A stretch of 64,000 bases of DNA, taken from the NCBI RefSeq assembly GCF_004801405.1, contig NZ_SSOB01000040.1, forward strand, positions 17,291 through 81,290, read 5' to 3'. Both the position numbers and the translations under genes were made by a program. The first letter of the stretch is position 1. Each line of letters begins with the position of its first letter. The notes under the pieces were generated by a model. The model saw only the letters and a list, made by a program, of their open reading frames with translations. It made no database searches and was not told where the DNA came from. This document shows positions 59,666-64,000 of the stretch, piece by piece. This DNA is from Cohnella fermenti. GTDB taxonomy: Bacteria; Bacillota; Bacilli; Paenibacillales; Paenibacillaceae.

Positions 59666-60685
59666 ATGCTGAAGATCGGCGACATCGAGATGAGCAACAA
59701 AGTGGTGCTGGCGCCGATGGCGGGCGTCTGCAACCCAGCATTCCGGTTAATTGCGAAGGAGTTCGGCTGCGGTCTCGTCTGCGCCGAGATGGTGAGCGAC
59801 AAGGCGATTCTGCACGGCAACCGGCGGACGCTGGAGATGCTCTATGTAGATGAGCGGGAGAAGCCGCTGAGCCTGCAGATCTTCGGCGGGGACAAGGAGT
59901 CGCTGACGGAAGCCGTGCGCTTCGTCGACCGCAACACGAACGCCGACATTATCGACATCAACATGGGCTGCCCCGTGCCCAAAGTCACAAAGTGCGACGC
60001 GGGGGCCCGCTGGCTGCTCGATCCGAACAAGATCTACGAGATGGTGTCGTATGCGGTCGATGCCGCGAAGAGCAAGCCGGTCACGGTCAAGATGCGGATC
60101 GGCTGGGACGACGAGCACATCTATGCGGTGGAGAATGCCCGGGCGGTGGAACGCGCCGGCGGCGCCGCGGTGAGCGTGCATGGAAGAACTCGGGAACAAT
60201 TGTATACCGGAACGGCGAACTGGGACATTATAAAGGACGTTAAGGAAGCCGTATCCATTCCGGTCATCGGCAACGGGGACGTGTTCTCTCCGGAGGACGC
60301 GGAGCGCATGCTGCAGCACACCGGCGTCGACGGCGTGATGATCGGCCGCGGGGCGCTCGGCAATCCTTGGATGCTCTATCGCACCGTTCACTACTTGACG
60401 ACGGGGGATCTGCTGCCCGATCCGGACGCGGAGGAGAAGATCCGCATCGCGATGCTGCATATGGATCGTCTGATCCAGCTCAAGGGCGAAGGGCAGGCGG
60501 TTCGGGAGATGCGCAAGCACCTCGCCTGGTACCTCAAGGGGCTGCCGGACGCTTCCCGCGTGAAGAACGAGATCATGGAGATGACGTCGCGGGCGGCCGT
60601 CAAGAAGCGATTGGACGAATATGTCGAATCCCTCAAGGAAGAGGCGGCGGAAGGACCGGAGCAGGGGCAGGCGCTTGTCCACTGA
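59666..60685 (+). CDS. dusB: tRNA-dihydrouridine synthase
   Basis: 339-residue FMN-dependent Dus enzyme reducing uridines in tRNA. It starts with the TIM-barrel block VVLAPMAGVCNPAFRLIAKEFG and carries DINMGCPVPKVTKCDAGARWL (catalytic Cys in TKCDAGA, about residue 100), VHGRTREQLYTGTANW and VIGNGDVFSPEDAERML (FMN phosphate binding). The ATG at 59666 follows GAGAGGAG. It closes the folate operon, 19 bp after folK. B. subtilis has its homologue here (yacF). Confidence 0.95.
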   Translation: MLKIGDIEMSNKVVLAPMAGVCNPAFRLIAKEFGCGLVCAEMVSDKAILHGNRRTLEMLYVDEREKPLSLQIFGGDKESLTEAVRFVDRNTNADIIDINMGCPVPKVTKCDAGARWLLDPNKIYEMVSYAVDAAKSKPVTVKMRIGWDDEHIYAVENARAVERAGGAAVSVHGRTREQLYTGTANWDIIKDVKEAVSIPVIGNGDVFSPEDAERMLQHTGVDGVMIGRGALGNPWMLYRTVHYLTTGDLLPDPDAEEKIRIAMLHMDRLIQLKGEGQAVREMRKHLAWYLKGLPDASRVKNEIMEMTSRAAVKKRLDEYVESLKEEAAEGPEQGQALVH

Positions 60686-60829
60686 CACGGGCGCTCTGCC
60701 CCTTATCGGGGATGGAGCCTGCCCGAGAGGCGGCTTGTCGGGAACGAGGCCCGGCGGCGGGTAGTCCCTTCGGACTAATCGTTCCTCCTGTCGGCTCGAT
60801 TAAGGCGAATTTCCGTGGTTTTCCGCTAA

Positions 60830-60858
60830 TTGACATTTCGGAAGGGTTGCAATATAAT
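60830..60858 (+). promoter_or_regulatory. Perfect-consensus sigma-A promoter of greA
   Basis: TTGACA (60830-60835), 17 bp, TATAAT (60853-60858). Confidence 0.92.
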
Positions 60859-60865
60859 CTTTAAC

Positions 60866-61052
60866 AATATTCGCGACCCGAGACTTATTGCGTCATTGCG
60901 TCCGAACAATCAAGTGTCATGTCAACGGTTAAGCGCCATATATTTGAGTAGCGACGGATTGCTTGGTTGCGGCGGCAACCTACTTATGCGGCAAGAGCTG
61001 CAGCCCCTTCGTGCCCGGCACGAAATCATACCTTCGACAGGAGATCGGTGAG
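60866..61052 (+). other. ~190-nt structured leader of greA
   Basis: Transcribed leader containing a GGTTGC/GCAACC hairpin (60965-60980) and a TTCGTGC/GCACGAA hairpin (61008-61024) just before the ribosome site. No T-tailed terminator inside it. Role unknown. Confidence 0.5.
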
Positions 61053-61529
61053 ATGAGCGAGAAGGAAGTTCTTTTGACCCCAGATGGGCTTAAACGGCTC
61101 GAGGAAGAGCTGGAGAACCTCAAATCGGTCAAGCGCCGCGAGGTGGCCGAACGGATTAAAGTAGCGATCGGCTACGGCGATATTAGCGAGAACTCGGAGT
61201 ACGAGGACGCGAAGAATGAGCAGGCGTTCATCGAAGGGCGCATCATTACCCTCGAGAAGATGCTGCGCAACGCCAGAATCATCAACAACGACGAGATCGA
61301 TCTCGATACGGTAAGCATCGGATCGACGGTTGTGGTCGAAGATCTGGAGTTCGGCGATGTGGTGGAATACACCATCGTCGGAACGGCGGAATCGGATCCT
61401 CTTCAGAATAAGATCTCTAACGAGAGCCCGGTAGGCAAGACGATCATCGGCAAGAAGAAGGGCACCACTGTCGAAGTTAACGTTCCTGCGGGCATCATTC
61501 AATACAAAATCGTCGATATCAAGAAGTAA
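61053..61529 (+). CDS. greA: Transcription elongation factor GreA
   Basis: 158-residue GreA. An N-terminal antiparallel coiled coil (LTPDGLKRLEEELENLKSVKRREVAERIKVA) carries the acidic tip GDISENSEYEDAKNEQ that reaches the RNAP active site to stimulate transcript cleavage; the C-terminal FKBP-like domain has GSTVVVEDLEFGDVVEYTIVG and SPVGKTIIGKKKG. The ATG at 61053 follows CAGGAG. It lies between dusB and lysS, unlike B. subtilis, but with lysS downstream as in several related genomes. Confidence 0.96.
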   Translation: MSEKEVLLTPDGLKRLEEELENLKSVKRREVAERIKVAIGYGDISENSEYEDAKNEQAFIEGRIITLEKMLRNARIINNDEIDLDTVSIGSTVVVEDLEFGDVVEYTIVGTAESDPLQNKISNESPVGKTIIGKKKGTTVEVNVPAGIIQYKIVDIKK

Positions 61530-61616
61530 GCCAGAAGCCTTGCATTCTCGAGGGGCGGTCGGCGGAACGTCATGGGCGGGCCGTTGATCGCTCTTATGCC
61601 GTTCAATGACCTTGTT

Positions 61617-61652
61617 CTATGGAATCATGGAGCTATGGAATCATGGTATGAT
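61617..61652 (+). promoter_or_regulatory. Candidate lysS promoter with duplicated 14-mer
   Basis: CTATGGAATCATGG at 61617-61630 and again at 61633-61646. The second copy runs into an extended -10 TGGTATGAT (hexamer 61647-61652). No good -35. Confidence 0.55.
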
Positions 61653-61697
61653 GAGAGCAGGGGAACAGGGCTATTCAAGTTGGAGGGACTCACCATC

Positions 61698-63203
61698 ATG
61701 GATCAAGTGAATCAGACGGAGACGGCGGAATTGAGCGAACTGTTGCAGATCCGCCGCAACAAGCTGGACGAGCTGCGCAAGCTGGGCATCGACCCGTTCG
61801 GCGACAAGTTCGACCGCACACACGAAGCGGGCCCCATTCTCGCGCAATATTCGGACCTGTCGGCCGAGGAGCTGGACGAGCAGGCGATTCCGGTACGCGT
61901 CGCGGGCCGGATCATGCAGAAGCGCGCGATGGGGAAGGCTTCGTTCGCGCATATTCAAGACTTGAGCGGCAAGATTCAAATCTACGTTCGCGCCGACTCC
62001 GTTCCGGAGGACAAGTATAAGGCGTTCGGCATTCTCGACATCGGCGACATCATCGGCGTGACCGGCGTTGTGTTCAAGACCCGCACCGGAGAGACTTCCA
62101 TCAAGGTGGACGATCTCGAGGTGTTGACGAAGTCGCTTCTGCCGCTGCCGGACAAGTTCCACGGGCTGAAGGATGTCGAGACGCGCTATCGCCAGCGTTA
62201 TGTCGATCTGATCGTCAATCCGGACGTTCAGAAGACGTTCATCACGCGCTCGAAGATCATCCAATCGATGCGCCGTTACCTGGACGGGCTCGGCTATCTG
62301 GAGGTCGAGACGCCGACCCTTCACGCAATCGCGGGCGGAGCGGCGGCGAAGCCGTTCGTCACGCATCACAATGCGCTGGACATGCAGTTGTACATGCGGA
62401 TCGCGATCGAGCTTCACCTGAAGCGCCTGATCGTCGGCGGCATGGAGAAGGTGTACGAGATCGGCCGCGTATACCGCAACGAGGGCATCTCGACGCGCCA
62501 TAACCCGGAGTTTACGCTGCTTGAGCTGTACGAGGCTTACGCGGATTACGAGGATATCATGCGCCTCACCGAGAATCTGATCGTGCACCTTGCGCAGGAG
62601 GTTCTTGGCACGGCACAGGTTACGTATCAAGGCCAAGAGGTCGATCTGTCGACGCCGTGGCGCCGCGAGTCGATGACTTCGCTCGTCGAGAAGGTGGTCG
62701 GCATCGACTTCACGAAGGTAACCTCCGACGAGGAAGCCCATCGCCTGGCCAAGGAGCACAAGGTTCCGGTCGAACCGCACATGACGTACGGACATATCGT
62801 CAACGCGTTCTTCGAGACGTTCGTCGAGCATACGCTCATTCAGCCGACGTTCGTCACCGGCCACCCGGTCGACATCTCGCCGCTGGCGAAGAAGAGCGCG
62901 AAGGACCCTCGGTTCACCGACCGCTTCGAGCTGTTCATCGTGGCGCGCGAGCACGCGAACGCGTTCTCCGAGCTGAACGATCCGATCGACCAGCGCGAGC
63001 GCTTCGCCGCCCAGATGGTCGAGAAGGCTGCGGGCAACGATGAGGCTCAGGACCTCGACGAGGACTTCATCCGCGCGCTCGAATACGGCCTGCCGCCGAC
63101 CGGCGGTCTCGGCATCGGCATCGACCGTCTCATCATGCTGCTGACGGACGCGCCGTCCATCCGCGACGTGCTGCTGTTCCCGCACATGCGCGATACGGAC
63201 TGA
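61698..63203 (+). CDS. lysS: Lysyl-tRNA synthetase (class II)
   Basis: 501-residue class IIb synthetase. The OB-fold anticodon-binding domain (VRVAGRIMQKRAMGKASFAHIQDLSGKIQIY) occupies about residues 50-165. The catalytic core has motif 1 near RYLDGLGYLEVETPTL, motif 2 EIGRVYRNEGISTRHNPEFTLLELYEAY and motif 3 PTGGLGIGIDRLIMLLTD. The ATG at 61698 follows TGGAGGGA. Preceding an rRNA operon is also the arrangement in B. subtilis. Confidence 0.97.
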   Translation: MDQVNQTETAELSELLQIRRNKLDELRKLGIDPFGDKFDRTHEAGPILAQYSDLSAEELDEQAIPVRVAGRIMQKRAMGKASFAHIQDLSGKIQIYVRADSVPEDKYKAFGILDIGDIIGVTGVVFKTRTGETSIKVDDLEVLTKSLLPLPDKFHGLKDVETRYRQRYVDLIVNPDVQKTFITRSKIIQSMRRYLDGLGYLEVETPTLHAIAGGAAAKPFVTHHNALDMQLYMRIAIELHLKRLIVGGMEKVYEIGRVYRNEGISTRHNPEFTLLELYEAYADYEDIMRLTENLIVHLAQEVLGTAQVTYQGQEVDLSTPWRRESMTSLVEKVVGIDFTKVTSDEEAHRLAKEHKVPVEPHMTYGHIVNAFFETFVEHTLIQPTFVTGHPVDISPLAKKSAKDPRFTDRFELFIVAREHANAFSELNDPIDQRERFAAQMVEKAAGNDEAQDLDEDFIRALEYGLPPTGGLGIGIDRLIMLLTDAPSIRDVLLFPHMRDTD

Positions 63204-63278
63204 GCTTGGCCGAAGCGTGGGCGGCAGCGGGCGGAGCTTGGAGCTTGGATTCGCTCGGATGCCGCAGCGGAAGACAGA

Positions 63279-63318
63279 CGACTGTTCCCTCTCTTGAGGG
63301 GGCGGTCGTTTTTTTTGT
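63279..63318 (+). terminator. Intrinsic terminator after lysS
   Basis: ACGAC...CCCTC pairs with GAGGG...GTCGT around a TCTT loop, followed by T8. Confidence 0.88.
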
Positions 63319-63370
63319 AGTATCGGCGGCGGGAATGGGCGAACTCGCGGGTTGAGCTTCTTTGGAGGCC

Positions 63371-63595
63371 CTCCTTCGGTGCTGCCGAAGTCCCCCGGGG
63401 GCCAGAGCCAGGAATTTATATGAAAATTCACATTGGCGAGGCGCAATAATGGGCAGTTTGGGCGATTCTATGTGAAAAATAGCATATATGGAGAAAACTG
63501 CGGCTCGAAGTGTCGGATATATGCTAAAAACCGCATAAAACGTCTCGATTGCCTCCTTGTTCAAGGGGACGAATGTGGAAAACCATATAAAATCG
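63371..63595. repeat. Copy E of dispersed phased-palindrome element
   Basis: Palindromes start at 63417, 63469, 63520 and 63572 (spacing 52, 51, 52). It aligns with copy B from a GC-rich upstream block (TGCCGAAG, CCGGGGG, CCAG) through the fourth palindrome. It lies between the lysS terminator and the rRNA promoter. Confidence 0.95.
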
Positions 63596-63668
63596 CGATA
63601 GGCACCGGGCCAGAGATGCGAATAACAAGGCGTAGGGCAGAGGGAGATCATTATTTTGGAGAAAGGGG

Positions 63669-63698
63669 TTGCGTTTGGGCGGAGGCCTGTGATATATT
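63669..63698 (+). promoter_or_regulatory. rRNA operon promoter
   Basis: TTGCGT (63669-63674), 18 bp, TATATT (63693-63698). A leader with the typical CCTTGAAAACTGAAC sequence follows at about 63766. Confidence 0.65.
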
Positions 63699-63874
63699 AT
63701 TTGAGTCGCCGCTGAGCGGTGGCCGCGAAGAAGTAAAGCAAGCAAGTAAGAGCAACAACCTTGTTCCTTGAAAACTGAACATCGAGCGTAATGAAATAGT
63801 CGAGCGGAGCTTCGGTTCTGCGAGACAAACCAGCAGTACAGAACGAGCCTTCAAGGTTCTTCTAAAGGTTTTAC

Positions 63875-64000
63875 CTTTATGGAGAGTTTGATCCTGGCTC
63901 AGGACGAACGCTGGCGGCGTGCCTAATACATGCAAGTCGAGCGGAGTTATTCCTTCGGGGATGACTTAGCGGCGGACGGGTGAGTAACACGTAGGCAACC
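63875..64000 (+). rRNA. 16S ribosomal RNA (5' part)
   Basis: The universal 5' sequences are unmistakable: AGAGTTTGATCCTGGCTCAG from 63883, then GACGAACGCTGGCGGCGTGC, CTAATACATGCAAGTCGAGC and the GGCGGACGGGTGAGTAACAC segment. The mature end is placed near 63875 by analogy with position 1 of other 16S genes, so it is accurate only to a few bases. The gene runs off the right edge with about 125 nt inside. Confidence 0.98.

Noticed and set aside
63133..63651. Minus-strand reading frames through copies B and E giving similar peptides (e.g. FSIYAIFHIE)
   Set aside because: The peptide similarity follows from DNA similarity of the repeat; the 51/52-bp period shifts frame, the ends differ, and no ribosome site exists.

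Overview
This 64 kb window is chromosomal DNA from a GC-rich, endospore-forming Firmicute, most likely Paenibacillaceae (Cohnella/Paenibacillus-like). The evidence is gene order and gene content: yabG, veg, sspF, spoVG, spoVT, yabP/Q, spoIIE and fin are sporulation or Bacillales genes, and the order matches the origin-proximal ksgA-to-rrn region of Bacillus subtilis. Nearly everything is on the plus strand, consistent with leading-strand genes near the origin.

Layout. 1-8.4 kb: 3' end of rsmA, yabG, veg, sspF, ispE, purR-ridA, spoVG, glmU-prs-ctc. 8.4-15 kb: a small unknown minus-strand gene, pth, fin, mfd and a parvulin lipoprotein (prsA). 15.3-22.8 kb: a previously unlisted 45-codon ORF coupled to spoVT, then a yabM-like flippase, yabN/mazG, HU, rqcP, yabP-yabQ, divIC and an S1-domain regulator. 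23.9-26.5 kb: spoIIE. 26.5-40.2 kb is an accessory block inserted between spoIIE and yabS. It holds a cupin gene, a WYL regulator, an SDR, a complete-looking PTS-independent N-acetylmuramic acid utilisation operon (RpiR/MurR regulator, ABC solute-binding protein and two permeases, beta-lactamase-fold hydrolase, HAD phosphatase, BadF-type amino-sugar kinase, MurQ), an MgtC gene, and an ECF41-type sigma factor with its carboxymuconolactone-decarboxylase partner. 40.4-46.5 kb returns to the conserved order: yabS, yabT, tilS, hpt, ftsH. 46.8-54.2 kb: nadA-nadB-nadC, coaX, hslO, yacD-like isomerase, cysK. 54.6-60.7 kb: the folate operon pabB-pabA-pabC-folP-folB-folK-dusB. 61-63.2 kb: greA and lysS. 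The window ends in the first ~125 nt of a 16S rRNA gene.

Regulation visible in the sequence includes tandem sigma-A promoters for veg, a near-perfect sigma-H promoter at spoVG, a sigma-K type promoter at yabG, a Spo0A-type promoter with a 21-bp spacer at spoIIE, an ECF41-type promoter, a perfect-consensus promoter with a structured leader at greA, and many intrinsic terminators.

The most striking unexplained signal is a dispersed intergenic repeat family. Its copies consist of 18-bp AT-rich imperfect palindromes (consensus TATGYGRAAAAYCRCATA) placed every 50-53 bp, about five helical turns. The spacers are conserved between three copies kilobases apart (23.0, 28.6 and 63.4 kb), with a half copy at 54.3 kb and a homogenised five-palindrome array in the opposite orientation at 20.3 kb. 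Next to the half copy, upstream of pabB, lies a cluster of seven DnaA-box-like sequences in under 100 bp, far from any dnaA gene. Three of the repeat loci are also followed by strand-asymmetric pyrimidine-rich or minisatellite DNA.
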